Origin: Psychrobacter fozii
Lineage (GTDB): Bacteria; Pseudomonadota; Gammaproteobacteria; Pseudomonadales; Moraxellaceae
Length of the DNA stretch: 64,000 nt
NCBI RefSeq assembly: GCF_003217155.1
Contig: NZ_QJSU01000001.1
Span: 62,001 to 126,000 of the forward strand
Direction of reading: 5' to 3'
The translations under genes and the position numbers were made by a program. Positions 19,386 through 30,058 of this stretch are shown in pieces; positions within the stretch are counted from its first letter, which is position 1; each line of letters starts with the position of its first letter. The notes under the pieces were generated by a model, which saw nothing but the letters and a program-made list of their open reading frames with translations, was not told where the DNA came from and did no database searches.

Positions 19386-21125
19386 TCAAAATATGACGTT
19401 TGCAGCGATGGCCAATTGATAGAGGATTTGTGATATACCACGGGCAATTTCTACGTTTTTAGTTTTGACTTTTGGCAATACCATAATTTCATCGCCTTGC
19501 TGAATACGGTACGCAGTGTTAACCACTTCATTTGTACCGTTTTGATGAATCACAAGAATCTCTTTAGTATCAGCATTATCACCAAAACCACCGGAGCTAG
19601 CGATATAGTCGCCAACTGTATAATCAGCATTAAATGTCAGTGCCCCTTGCGCACGCACTTGGCCATTTACCGTAATGATAGAGGTTTGCGCAGGTATCTC
19701 AATGATATCACCTTGCTGTAGAATGATGTCCTGCCATGAGTTCGGTACGACAACAATTCGACCATCCGTTTGTACTTTACGAGCTTTAGCCACAAATTCT
19801 TTTACCAAAGCAGCATCATCTTGACGCAGGGCTGCTTCTTCACGGGTCGTCGACTGCGTCGCAAGTGTTAATTCTTCTAAGCGATCAAGCGACTCATTAA
19901 TCATACGTTTTTGTTGCTCAGCAACGGATTCACGATAAATGGTCAAGTTGGTTAGCTTTGCAAGTGGACTGGGTTGCAATTGCGGGATAATATCTTTCAG
20001 GCGAGCCCCGTAAGGTACAATCATCGCACCGTTACCCGTATGCGCGCCCTTAACTTGGACAGCAATGGTACCTGCATAGCGATCTGACGTGACTACCATT
20101 TGATCCCCATTATAAACAGGCACGTTTTGAGCATCAGCTAATGAGTAATATTCTGCTGTCTGCGCACGGCCTGCACTGCGGGTAATACTAACATTGGTCG
20201 CATTCGCTGCTGGACTGGCCACTTGTAATACATCACCTACGGTCAAATCGTTTACATCAAACTCAAAAGTGTATTCGTTCTGAACTTGGCCACTAACTTC
20301 AAAGGTTTTCTTTTGCGGAGAGACCGTTATCACATCACCATCTCGAAATGAGAATGACTGTAGTTTACCCGCCAATAGGAAATCATATAAATTGACTTGC
20401 TGTAACATCTGACCATTACGCTTTATTTGAATATCAATATAGCTGCCACGAGTCGGATCAACACCGCCTGCTCTATCTAAGTAAGACAATACTGAATCTG
20501 CTGCCAAACCGCCATAATAACCAGGTTGTTTGACAAAACCAGTAACAAATACTTTCACTGGCTGTGCTTGCTCTAGTGAAGCATAAACACCAACATTAGA
20601 GCGGTAAATACGACTGACAGCGCTTTTGACCACGTTTTGCAAATTACCATTTTGTACACCAGAGATGCGTACTGGACCAACATTGGGCAAGAATATATTA
20701 CCTTGTGGATCAACCGTGGTAGTGGCTGCATATTGATACGCGCCCCACATTCTTACTTGAACGTTGTCACCAGGGTTTATCACATAGCTGTCATTGAAAG
20801 TAGAGCCAGAAGTGGTCGAGAATGCACCGCGAAACAGCTGCTCACCAAACATCATATCTTGAGTGTTGATATCTTGATACGGACGTGTGGTATTGATAAC
20901 CGACTGACTGGGCAAACTCGCTGCATTCACTGCTTCTTGCATCGTTGCCTGAGCCGGAACACTACCAGAGAATGCTTGTGTTGAGGCGTTGCTGGTGTTG
21001 TTACTTGTACCAAAGCTAGATCCAGCTATCTGATTAGCAGCGCTATCTGCTGCCATGGCTGGCAAGCTCGTCGCGGCCATCGCCAAACTAATCATCATCA
21101 CGATAGAACGTGGTTTTGTATTCAT
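19386..21125 (-). CDS. kpsD: Capsule polysaccharide export protein, KpsD-like
   Basis: Periplasmic/outer-membrane polysaccharide export component. It has a signal peptide (cleavage near MPAMAADSA), a Ser/Asn/Gln-rich region, the Poly_export domain (YVINPGDNVQVRMWGAY ... PQGNIFLPNVGPVRISG) and SLBB-type repeats (VFVTGFVKQPGYY, FEVSGQVQNEYTFE, ITVNGQVRAQGALTF). 579 residues with no lipobox, so it matches KpsD (~558) rather than the Wza lipoprotein. Its place between kpsE and kpsC supports this. Confidence 0.9.
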   Translation of the reverse strand: MNTKPRSIVMMISLAMAATSLPAMAADSAANQIAGSSFGTSNNTSNASTQAFSGSVPAQATMQEAVNAASLPSQSVINTTRPYQDINTQDMMFGEQLFRGAFSTTSGSTFNDSYVINPGDNVQVRMWGAYQYAATTTVDPQGNIFLPNVGPVRISGVQNGNLQNVVKSAVSRIYRSNVGVYASLEQAQPVKVFVTGFVKQPGYYGGLAADSVLSYLDRAGGVDPTRGSYIDIQIKRNGQMLQQVNLYDFLLAGKLQSFSFRDGDVITVSPQKKTFEVSGQVQNEYTFEFDVNDLTVGDVLQVASPAANATNVSITRSAGRAQTAEYYSLADAQNVPVYNGDQMVVTSDRYAGTIAVQVKGAHTGNGAMIVPYGARLKDIIPQLQPSPLAKLTNLTIYRESVAEQQKRMINESLDRLEELTLATQSTTREEAALRQDDAALVKEFVAKARKVQTDGRIVVVPNSWQDIILQQGDIIEIPAQTSIITVNGQVRAQGALTFNADYTVGDYIASSGGFGDNADTKEILVIHQNGTNEVVNTAYRIQQGDEIMVLPKVKTKNVEIARGISQILYQLAIAANVIF

Positions 21126-21195
21126 GCGTTGTATTCCTTTGCTGATCTATCGATCATTATTGATATCTGGTTTGTCAAAGTTGCCTTGAACAAAT

Positions 21196-22311
21196 CTAGC
21201 TACGATGGTCACGGACAACTGCCATTACCAAACGCACAAAGCCATAGAATATCAATAGCAATGCTAGTGATGTCCAAATGATGTAGCCACGGCGTGGATA
21301 CAATGCTTCTTCAGCTTCATATGGCGTTGAAATCACAATCAGATTTTTCATCTTTTTGAAGGCTTCTAAACGCGCTTTTTCAAGTGATGATAACGATAGT
21401 TTATATAGCTCAGTCGCAAATTCAACATCAGCTTTGATAGTTTCAAACTGTATGGCTTGACGGTTCAACTTGGTGGTATTTGGTGATGTTAATTTGGTTT
21501 GCTCTTGAGTAATTTGCTCTGTGACAGCTTTTATTTGACTTCTTAATGACACAACCTGCGGTGCATCTGGATTCAGATAACTAAGCAATTGACGCTCTTC
21601 TGTACGTAACGAGCTCAACTGTCCTTGTAAACTACCAATCAGCTGATTAACAATTTGTGCATTGGCTTGTGGATCATAAATTTCATTTTCATTTTGATAG
21701 TTTAATAACTGCTCTTTCGTTTCATTTAAACGATCTTGCGACTCATCTAATTGTGTTTCTGCAAATACCAATTGATCACGAGCAACTTCCTGTGAAATAC
21801 GATTTACGAACTGCTCAGACTCACTCAGGATTGTCTTATTGAGCTCAAAAGCATACTTTGCATCAAACGCTTCTGTCGATACTGAGAGAATGTAGCTTTG
21901 TTCATCTAAATCGATATGAACCCGTTGTTTGAAATACTCAAGCAACTCTTCTTGCGTGGCATCAGGTTTTATTTCATTAATAGGATCTGAACCATCAACG
22001 TGATAAGCCTCGCGGAACTTGAACTTTTTATCAAGGCGCTTCACCATATCGTTAGATAGAATGTACTCTGTTAAATAAGTCGCGTCTTCTTTACTAGTGC
22101 TGTTCACACCTAACAAGGCTGAGATCCCTCCAGCAGAAGATACGCTCGTATCGCTGACTTGTTTAACCACCACATTAGCGGTCGAGATAAATCGGGGATG
22201 AGCAAACGTCATGACATAAAAGATCACCAACGCCCAAGGGAGAATCACCAAGCCAATAAACAGCGAGAAGCTAATGACCTTACTTTTTTGCTTTGTGGAT
22301 ATGCTTTTCAT
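21196..22311 (-). CDS. kpsE: Capsule polysaccharide export inner-membrane protein KpsE
   Basis: Inner-membrane adaptor (PCP-3 type) linking the KpsMT transporter to KpsD. It has an N-terminal membrane helix (FSLFIGLVILPWALVIFYVM), a long periplasmic coiled-coil region (about residues 160-320) and a C-terminal helix (GYIIWTSLALLLIFYGFVRLVMA). The frame is open to 22341, but the Met of MKSISTKQKSK at 22311 is preferred. This start overlaps the kpsT stop by 32 bp, implying translational coupling. Confidence 0.9.
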   Translation of the reverse strand: MKSISTKQKSKVISFSLFIGLVILPWALVIFYVMTFAHPRFISTANVVVKQVSDTSVSSAGGISALLGVNSTSKEDATYLTEYILSNDMVKRLDKKFKFREAYHVDGSDPINEIKPDATQEELLEYFKQRVHIDLDEQSYILSVSTEAFDAKYAFELNKTILSESEQFVNRISQEVARDQLVFAETQLDESQDRLNETKEQLLNYQNENEIYDPQANAQIVNQLIGSLQGQLSSLRTEERQLLSYLNPDAPQVVSLRSQIKAVTEQITQEQTKLTSPNTTKLNRQAIQFETIKADVEFATELYKLSLSSLEKARLEAFKKMKNLIVISTPYEAEEALYPRRGYIIWTSLALLLIFYGFVRLVMAVVRDHRS

Positions 22312-22951
22312 AAACTTCAATCGCTTCTGTTGTATCATCAAAGACGTGTGCTGTTTGATCCATTAACACAATACCAATATCGCAGTTTCGCTTAATATCA
22401 CCAATATTATGCGACACTATTAAAAATCCTGCTTGTTCACGGCGCGCAGCTAGTATCTCTTCACTACGCTTTCGAAAAGCGGCATCACCAACGGCACCTG
22501 CTTCATCAAGCATGTAATAATCAAAATCAAAAGCCAAGCTTAAGCCAAACGTTAAGCGTGCTTTCATCCCTGACGAATAGCTTTTAACCGGCATATCAAA
22601 ATAATTACCAATATCTGCGAACTCTTCAACAAAACGAATTTTTTCGTCGATGTAGGGCCCACTTGAATATAGACGACAAACAAATCGTACATTTTGACGA
22701 CCTGTCAAACTGCCTTGGAAACCACCAGCCACTCCGACTGGCCATGAAATTGTAGAATCAGTGACAATCTCTCCGTGATCTGGCTCATCAAGACCACAGA
22801 TAATACGGAGCAAAGTCGACTTACCCGCACCGTTACGCCCTAGCAAGCCAACACTCTGTTTATCACCAATAGTCAGATTTAAATCTTTAAACAGATAATG
22901 CCGACCATTCTTGGTCATAAATGACTTAGAAACATTTTTAATTTCAATCAT
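22280..22951 (-). CDS. kpsT: Capsule export ABC transporter ATPase KpsT
   Basis: ATP-binding subunit of the KpsMT exporter. Walker A GRNGAGKSTLL, signature YSSGMKARL, Walker B YYMLDEAGAVGD and a switch His (IVSHN) are present. 223 residues, typical for this small ATPase class. It overlaps kpsE at its 3' end and follows kpsM by 35 bp, the standard M-T-E order. Confidence 0.95.
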   Translation of the reverse strand: MIEIKNVSKSFMTKNGRHYLFKDLNLTIGDKQSVGLLGRNGAGKSTLLRIICGLDEPDHGEIVTDSTISWPVGVAGGFQGSLTGRQNVRFVCRLYSSGPYIDEKIRFVEEFADIGNYFDMPVKSYSSGMKARLTFGLSLAFDFDYYMLDEAGAVGDAAFRKRSEEILAARREQAGFLIVSHNIGDIKRNCDIGIVLMDQTAHVFDDTTEAIEVYEKHIHKAKK

Positions 22952-22986
22952 TTACTTACCTTTTTATATAGCTTGCATGTTTGGTT

Positions 22987-23799
22987 CTAACGAGAGCGAA
23001 TCATATCGCGTTCAGCATACTTATAAAGTAATAATCCTAAAAAATTCACCGCAAACATCCATTTTAGGAAATATCCCATGTCAATGTGATATGCAGGATA
23101 GTTAGGTGCGAGCGCATGTCTTATCAGTTCAATATTATGTATAAAGGGGTTATAAAGCAAATAACTAAAATAAGGTTCGGGAATGATATGAATCGGATAA
23201 ATAATCCCTGAGGTGAAATACAGTATTGTGAAGAATATTGTAATCACTTTACTAATTTCACCACCATAGTAACCAATCACCATCATGATTAGAGCAACAC
23301 CAAAGCTAAATATAAAAAGTGTTATCCAACAGAACAAAACAATGTGCAAATTTTCTAAATTGGCATATATATCAAAGAAAGCTAGGCCTGCGAGTAGTAA
23401 TATAGAAGTGAAAAAATAAATGACTAACTCTAAAAATGAACGGGCAATAATGACATCAATATGCTTAATTGATCGGTACATCAATAAGCCTTTGTTCGCA
23501 TCAACAGCCCCCAGTGCTCTTGTTGCTATTTTTTGAAACATACGGAAAGGAACCATACCCGCTACTAAAAACAGGGAGAAATCCATTCCTGGTACTAAGC
23601 GCTCACGAATAGCACCAAAAATAACTAAAAATATAAGCACCTGAAACAGTACTTCAAGCGGTGCCCAAAGGTAGCCCAAGCGATAGCCGCCAAAGCGCGT
23701 TTGTAGCTCACGCATGAGCAAAGCATGGAACGCAGCACCCATGACTTTGAGGCCACTACGATGCTTAATAGGACGATAAGGGGGCAGTTGTACAGACAT
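22987..23799 (-). CDS. kpsM: Capsule export ABC transporter permease KpsM
   Basis: Membrane subunit of the capsule exporter, ABC-2 type. About six hydrophobic segments are visible, with the family text LMRELQTRFGGYRLGYLWAPLEVLFQVLIF near the N-terminus. 270 residues. First gene of the kps series; the tRNA and a terminator lie upstream, so a promoter should lie in 23800-23978, though I did not recognise one. Confidence 0.94.
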   Translation of the reverse strand: MSVQLPPYRPIKHRSGLKVMGAAFHALLMRELQTRFGGYRLGYLWAPLEVLFQVLIFLVIFGAIRERLVPGMDFSLFLVAGMVPFRMFQKIATRALGAVDANKGLLMYRSIKHIDVIIARSFLELVIYFFTSILLLAGLAFFDIYANLENLHIVLFCWITLFIFSFGVALIMMVIGYYGGEISKVITIFFTILYFTSGIIYPIHIIPEPYFSYLLYNPFIHNIELIRHALAPNYPAYHIDMGYFLKWMFAVNFLGLLLYKYAERDMIRSR

Positions 23800-23978
23800 A
23801 GCGTTACAGGACTTTACCGAAAACAGCCCCTATGATAAGTAAGCGCGACATAAGTTACAACAATTAATCTGTGTCTAAACAGATAAGCCTATGATTTAGT
23901 AAGAAATCAGTAAGTAATGATAGCCAAACATTCGATTTACTTAACCATCAATACGTACTTCTGCCGTTTATTTTAGGC

Positions 23979-24012
23979 AAAAAAAAACCAATCTCAATAG
24001 ATTGGTTTTTTA
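23979..24012 (-). terminator. Intrinsic terminator of the tRNA-Met gene
   Basis: AACCAATCT / AGATTGGTT stem with a short CAAT loop. On the minus strand a T-run follows, 27 nt after the tRNA 3' end. Confidence 0.85.
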
Positions 24013-24038
24013 GTTGATACTAACAAAGTATCTATAAA

Positions 24039-24115
24039 TGGTGGCGATGAAGAGACTTGAACTCTTGACCTCACGATTATGAGTCATGCGCTCTAACCAG
24101 CTGAGCTACATCGCC
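24039..24115 (-). tRNA. tRNA-Met (CAT), probably elongator
   Basis: 77-nt cloverleaf on the minus strand: acceptor GGCGATG pairs with CATCGCC, D-arm text TAGCTCAGCTGGTTAGAGC, anticodon loop CTCATAA, T-arm containing GTTCAAG, and an encoded CCA. The acceptor starts with a paired G, so it is not initiator tRNA-fMet. Elongator Met fits best; tRNA-Ile2 (CAT, lysidine-modified) cannot be fully excluded by eye. Confidence 0.9.
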
Positions 24116-24237
24116 ATTTTAGGATGCACATTTTACCCAAGCTGCTGACTGCCGTCAACCCCTAAAGGGAATTTTTTGCAAAAAACATGAAGTTAATTTA
24201 CATTAGCTACAATTATTACTACGACCAACAATAAAAA

Positions 24238-24620
<383 letters not shown>

Positions 24621-24693
24621 CGCGCTAGTATAACAAACTTATGGCAGAGTGCGAACGTCTTTTGGATTTATTTTTAGCATCAGCATAAATAGC

Positions 24694-25464
24694 TCAAATA
24701 AAACCTTCGGGCAAAGATAAACAGTAATTTTCTGACAGCGTTTTGGTATTAAGCATTTCAGTATTAAGCATCTCTGTATTAACAGACATTTGGTTTTTTA
24801 GAGCTGGTATCTGTACCCAATGAGCCTTGGGGTAATTCGCAGCTAAATAATTTTGCAAAAAATCCACAGTGCTATTCGCAATCTCGGTATCCGTATTGTC
24901 AGCATCGTCATGGATATGATTATAGATAACACTATGTACAGATAACCCACGGGCTTTTATCGCTTCCAAACTCAGTAATGTGTGATTGATACTGCCCAAA
25001 CGACCTGAAGTGACCAAAATAATTGGATAACCTTGAATAGCAATATAATCTAAAATTAATAAATGCTCTGTAATTGGTACCAGTAATCCACCCGCGCCTT
25101 CTAGTAATACCAAGTCATAATCAGCTTGCAATCGTTTGGTGGCATTAGTAATCAGTTCAGGATCTAGCACTTCCCCTGATAATCGAGTGGCTAAGTGCGG
25201 TGATGCAGGCTTTTCATAGCGATGAGCGCAAGTGGTAAAATCAAGGTCACATGGCTGTAGAGGAATATCCATTAGTTGACGATGGGTAATGATATCGTCA
25301 GCAATGCCCATCTCGCCAGTATTGGCATTCATTGTCACGCCAGTTTGCACCAGCTTCTGAGTGATGACGTTGACGTTCTGCTGCATTAATGATTTGGCAA
25401 TGATGCCAGTGGCATAAGTTTTACCGATATCAGTATCGATACCTGAGACAAATAAAACACTCAT
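24694..25464 (-). CDS. bioD: Dethiobiotin synthetase
   Basis: ATP-dependent carboxylation and ring closure of 7,8-diaminopelargonate to dethiobiotin. P-loop GIDTDIGKTYATG at the N-terminus; the motif LLEGAGGLLVPI follows. The frame extends to 25524, but MSVLFVSGIDTDIGKT (25464) matches the family start, giving 256 residues. The C-terminus has a short tandem repeat (NTEMLNTEMLNTK, 15-bp units). 49 bp after bioA in one transcription unit. Confidence 0.95.
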   Translation of the reverse strand: MSVLFVSGIDTDIGKTYATGIIAKSLMQQNVNVITQKLVQTGVTMNANTGEMGIADDIITHRQLMDIPLQPCDLDFTTCAHRYEKPASPHLATRLSGEVLDPELITNATKRLQADYDLVLLEGAGGLLVPITEHLLILDYIAIQGYPIILVTSGRLGSINHTLLSLEAIKARGLSVHSVIYNHIHDDADNTDTEIANSTVDFLQNYLAANYPKAHWVQIPALKNQMSVNTEMLNTEMLNTKTLSENYCLSLPEGFI

Positions 25465-25513
25465 AGCACACCTTATAAAAGAAATTGACTGGCCTATAAT
25501 GCAGGGAGTTTTG

Positions 25514-26842
25514 CTAAACTTCAATATTTGAAGCTGAACTCGAAACTTGTGCCAGATAAATTGTCACTACATGTAGTAACGATTGGCATAAAGTCACAAG
25601 CTCAGTATTAGTAATGACATAAGGCGGCATGATGTACACCAATTTGCCAAATGGTCTGACCCAGATACCATTATCAATCAATAAAGCCTGAAAAATAGGC
25701 ATATCAACAGCGTCATGTAACTCAATGACGGCGACTGCACCCAAACAACGTACTTCAGCAATACCTTCTAACAACGAAGCGGGGGCTAGCTGCTGCTCCA
25801 TCGTGCGTTGCATATTGGCAGTACGCGCTTCAATATCATAAGACATAATCAAATCAATCGAAGCACACGCAACCGTACAAGCAAGTGGATTTCCCATAAA
25901 GGTTGGGCCATGCATCAGTGCTGGATAGTCACTATTATGAATAGTATCGGCAATTTTTCGGGTACATAACGTTGCGGCAAAAGTCATATAGCCACCCGTC
26001 AACGCCTTTCCAATCGTCATGATATCAGGGCTAATATCAGCATGCTCACACGCAAATAACTTACCACTACGACCAAAACCAGTGGCAATTTCGTCAGCAA
26101 TCAATAGTACATCGTGCTCATCGCACAGTTGACGCAGCAGTTGCAGATACTCAGGACTATAAAAACGCATGCCGCCTGCGCCCTGAATAATCGGCTCGAT
26201 AATAAAGCCTGCCAGCTTATCACTATGCTCATCAAAAAATGCTGTGAGGGCAACGCGATCAGATTCTGTTAAAGCCCGCTCAAAACCCAATGGTGGTGCT
26301 GCGACAAAATGCTGCGTTGGTAATTGCTTGCCATACAGACTGTGCATGCCGTTAATAGGATCACAAATACTCATGGCATGCCACGTATCACCATAATAAC
26401 CAGAATGTGTAGAGGCAAATTGCTGCTTGGCTGGGCGCTTGGCAGCCACTTGATATTGCAGCGCCATTTTCAACGCCACTTCTACTGCGATACTGCCACT
26501 GTCCGCATAGAAAATCGCATCAAGTCCAGCAGGCACAATGTCGAGCAATTTCTGACCCAAATCTATCGCTGGCTGATGGGTCAAGCCACCAAACATCACA
26601 TGCGCCATTTTACCCAATTGCTCAATAATAGCGTCGTTCAGTTTGGGATGATTATAGCCATGAACGCTTGCCCACCATGATGACATACCATCGATAAGGC
26701 GCGTGCCATCTTCGGTGATGATATAAATACCTTCAGCACGATCAATAACGATATTTGGATAAGTAGGTGGCAGACTGGCATATGGATGCCAGAGATGTTG
26801 TTGATCAAAATCGCTCGTTATCTGGTTTGCATTTATCGTCAT
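25514..26842 (-). CDS. bioA: Adenosylmethionine-8-amino-7-oxononanoate aminotransferase
   Basis: PLP-dependent aminotransferase producing 7,8-diaminopelargonate, using S-adenosylmethionine as donor. N-terminal text HLWHPYASLP and GMSSWWASVHGYNHP is characteristic; the PLP-binding motif is LIADEIATGFGRSG and the Schiff-base Lys is in TIGKALTGGY. An AGGA about 9 nt upstream supports the ATG at 26842 rather than the frame's earlier start at 26872. 442 residues. Copy A of the repeat family lies upstream. Confidence 0.96.
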   Translation of the reverse strand: MTINANQITSDFDQQHLWHPYASLPPTYPNIVIDRAEGIYIITEDGTRLIDGMSSWWASVHGYNHPKLNDAIIEQLGKMAHVMFGGLTHQPAIDLGQKLLDIVPAGLDAIFYADSGSIAVEVALKMALQYQVAAKRPAKQQFASTHSGYYGDTWHAMSICDPINGMHSLYGKQLPTQHFVAAPPLGFERALTESDRVALTAFFDEHSDKLAGFIIEPIIQGAGGMRFYSPEYLQLLRQLCDEHDVLLIADEIATGFGRSGKLFACEHADISPDIMTIGKALTGGYMTFAATLCTRKIADTIHNSDYPALMHGPTFMGNPLACTVACASIDLIMSYDIEARTANMQRTMEQQLAPASLLEGIAEVRCLGAVAVIELHDAVDMPIFQALLIDNGIWVRPFGKLVYIMPPYVITNTELVTLCQSLLHVVTIYLAQVSSSASNIEV

Positions 26843-26889
26843 TACATTTTTCCTAAAGCGCCTTGAACCCAAATATCATTAATAATGTA

Positions 26890-26996
26890 TCGTTGATTCA
26901 GTTTAAAAGAGAGTAAAAGCAACCGAGCGCAGATGTATATGTGATACTTCAAGTGAGGTTAACGCTGCATCTCTTTTATAGAGGATAGACTATATA
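26890..26996 (-). repeat. Interspersed ~105-bp palindromic element, copy A
   Basis: Lies 7 nt after the ferredoxin stop, oriented with that gene, and upstream of bioA. The closing stem is AAAAGAGA (26905-26912) with TCTCTTTT (26970-26977). The core carries the shared blocks GCGTTAACCTC, TTGAAGTAT, ATACATCT and CTCGGTTGC when read on the minus strand. See the findings for the family. Confidence 0.8.
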
Positions 26997-27002
26997 AGCT
27001 AC

Positions 27003-27866
<864 letters not shown>

Positions 27867-28080
27867 CTATATGCTAGCAAATTTTGCTCAAACTTAATAC
27901 TTATCTGCTACATTTGTCCTAACAGCTGACTTACATTTTTATCGGAGGCTTTGCTACAATGGTTGGTTCGACTCATCCTGCTTATTTTTTAAATAAAAAA
28001 CACGCTAAACAAGCGGATTAGGATGAGGAATTATAGGTGAGGACAACGATGTTGTTCTTAGAAATCCTTACGAGGAAACC

Positions 28081-28557
28081 ATGTCAAAGAAATCAAAAAA
28101 ACCTGAGAATCAGATTTGTGCCAATAAAAAGGCACGCCATGAATACTTTATTGAAGAATCGTTTGAGGCGGGTCTTGCCCTACAAGGGTGGGAAGTCAAA
28201 GCCATCCGTGCTGGTAAGATGACCATTACCGAAGCATATGTGATATTTCGCAATAACGAAGCTTTCTTGTTTGGTGCGCACATTCAGCCACTACTGTCTA
28301 GCTCGACGCACGTTAGCCCAGACAGCATTCGTACTCGTAAGCTGCTTCTCAATCGCCGTGAAATCGAGAAACTTTCTGGCGCAATCAATCAAAAAGGCTA
28401 TGCTTGCGTACCCTTGTCTTGCTACTGGAAGAACTCACTGGTGAAATGCCAAATTGGTCTAGCACTGGGTAAAAAACAGCATGACAAGCGTAAAACGTTA
28501 AAAGATCGTGATTGGGAACGTGATAAGCAACGTGGCTTTAAACAACATTTGGATTAA
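28081..28557 (+). CDS. smpB: SsrA-binding protein SmpB
   Basis: Partner of tmRNA in rescue of stalled ribosomes. Text [32 protein letters not shown] and the basic C-terminal tail ([22 protein letters not shown]) are diagnostic. 158 residues. GAGGAAACC before the ATG is a good SD. A plausible promoter (TTACAT 27931-27936, TACAAT 27955-27960, 18-nt spacing) lies in the 244-bp gap divergent from coaD. No tmRNA gene is seen nearby. Confidence 0.96.
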   Translation: MSKKSKKPENQICANKKARHEYFIEESFEAGLALQGWEVKAIRAGKMTITEAYVIFRNNEAFLFGAHIQPLLSSSTHVSPDSIRTRKLLLNRREIEKLSGAINQKGYACVPLSCYWKNSLVKCQIGLALGKKQHDKRKTLKDRDWERDKQRGFKQHLD

Positions 28558-28559
28558 TA

Positions 28560-28664
28560 CAATCAAATCCACTATAGAGGTGTTACAGCGTTAACATCGT
28601 TTGAAGTATGTTATATACATCTGCGCTCAGTTGCCTTGTAGCACCTCTACATTGAATTGACGAT
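28560..28664 (+). repeat. Interspersed ~105-bp palindromic element, copy B
   Basis: Begins 3 nt after the smpB stop, in the gene's orientation (plus strand, opposite to the other copies). The closing stem is AGAGGTG (28576-28582) with CACCTCT (28642-28648), extended by TAC/GTA. The core is the same as in copies A and C. Confidence 0.8.
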
Positions 28665-28698
28665 AGCTCTCTTAAACAAAGCCAGTTTGATCTAATAC

Positions 28699-28739
28699 AA
28701 AAATGGACGATTCACATTATGCTGAATCGTCCATTTTTT
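28699..28739. terminator. Bidirectional terminator between smpB and the RarD-like gene
   Basis: Strong stem AAAAATGGACGATTCA with TGAATCGTCCATTTTT, loop of about 7 nt, A-run and T-run flanks. Placed between convergent genes. Confidence 0.9.
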
Positions 28740-28776
28740 ATTTATCTACTATTTAATTAGTAAATAACTCGCTTTC

Positions 28777-29847
28777 TTACGTGATTGGTTCTTTTGCCAA
28801 AGATTGCATATTTCTACGAGCTTGGCGGAATTGACGAATGCCATGAGCAATCAAACAAGCAATGCCGACCCAAATTAAACCATAGCTGTAAATCATCGCT
28901 GATTCAAATGGATTGCCCAATACGGTAATCGCTAAGACAAACAGTAGCGCAGGCTCCAGATAACTCATCATGCCATAAACATTGACAGGTAGCATTTGAC
29001 TGGCATCAACATTGGTTTTCATCGCCAGCACGCTCAGCACACCTAACCCTGCTAGCATCATAATAAAGAAGGCAGAGCCACTCACCAACGCCAAGCTACT
29101 CGGGGCAAAGAAAAATAAGTAGCCCAAAGCAAAGGGCGCACATATCGTCAAATCAACCAATAATCCAGTCACCGCCCCGATTCCCTGCAACCGGCGCAAA
29201 ATGTAATACACAGGATAAGTCCCACAAACCCAAAGCGTCGCCCACGATATGCTTTGTGTACGTACAATCTCGCTACCGACTCCCAATGCCGCAAAGCCAA
29301 CTGCCAACCACTGCAAACGACTTAACTTTTCACCAAATAATAAGCAACCAAACAACACCATGGTGAGCGGAAATAAAAAGTAACCCATGGCCGTTTGTAC
29401 GCCTTGACCATTGACTGGTGCCCACATAAATAGCCAAAATTGACTGAGAAATATAGGCGTCGGTAATAACAGCCATGCCCACTGCTTTGCCGTACGTAAT
29501 GCTTTTAACTTATCAATATGCAACCCTAAACGACCACTGATAACCAAATAACAAACCAGTGCCACCCACATCGCGAGCATCCGCCAGATAAACACTTGCG
29601 TCCCTGACAACGGCGCTAAAAAGCTACTATAGGCGTAAAGAATACCGAACAGCATATTAGACAATACAGCCAACACCACACCCAATATTAACGTACGTTG
29701 CTGAGTGCTACCCGCTGTCCAAATCGTAGGTAAAGGTATGCGCGACACCGTGGCTGCCAATGTATTGGCAAACGCATTAGATAATATAGAAATAGACATG
29801 AGCAGCACCGTAAAATAGTAGTCGTTAAACAAATCAATGGTTAGCAC
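28777..29847 (-). CDS. EamA/RarD-type permease
   Basis: Inner-membrane protein of the drug/metabolite transporter superfamily with about ten hydrophobic helices (two EamA halves). Text GYFLFPLTMVLFGCLLFGEKLSRLQWLAVGFAALGV matches RarD-like proteins. 356 residues from the first start; a shorter start at MSISILSNAF (residue 17) is possible. Substrate unknown. It is divergent from an Lrp/AsnC regulator across ~210 bp, an arrangement that often means the regulator controls the exporter; that is inference. Confidence 0.85.
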   Translation of the reverse strand: MLTIDLFNDYYFTVLLMSISILSNAFANTLAATVSRIPLPTIWTAGSTQQRTLILGVVLAVLSNMLFGILYAYSSFLAPLSGTQVFIWRMLAMWVALVCYLVISGRLGLHIDKLKALRTAKQWAWLLLPTPIFLSQFWLFMWAPVNGQGVQTAMGYFLFPLTMVLFGCLLFGEKLSRLQWLAVGFAALGVGSEIVRTQSISWATLWVCGTYPVYYILRRLQGIGAVTGLLVDLTICAPFALGYLFFFAPSSLALVSGSAFFIMMLAGLGVLSVLAMKTNVDASQMLPVNVYGMMSYLEPALLFVLAITVLGNPFESAMIYSYGLIWVGIACLIAHGIRQFRQARRNMQSLAKEPIT

Positions 29848-30058
29848 GGTGATGGTTCGTGGCTAACTACTGGTTGATAGGTTCTATTTTACTTATGCTT
29901 TACGAGATATTATCTCTATATACATCTTTATATGAATAAAATTATCTAAGAATCTATTAATAATTCAATTATTTATCAGCTTTTGAATTATAGTGATAAT
30001 AGATTTAATAACAGATTTTTTAGCGGCATTCTTAGAAGCATCTTTGGAGATAAATACC

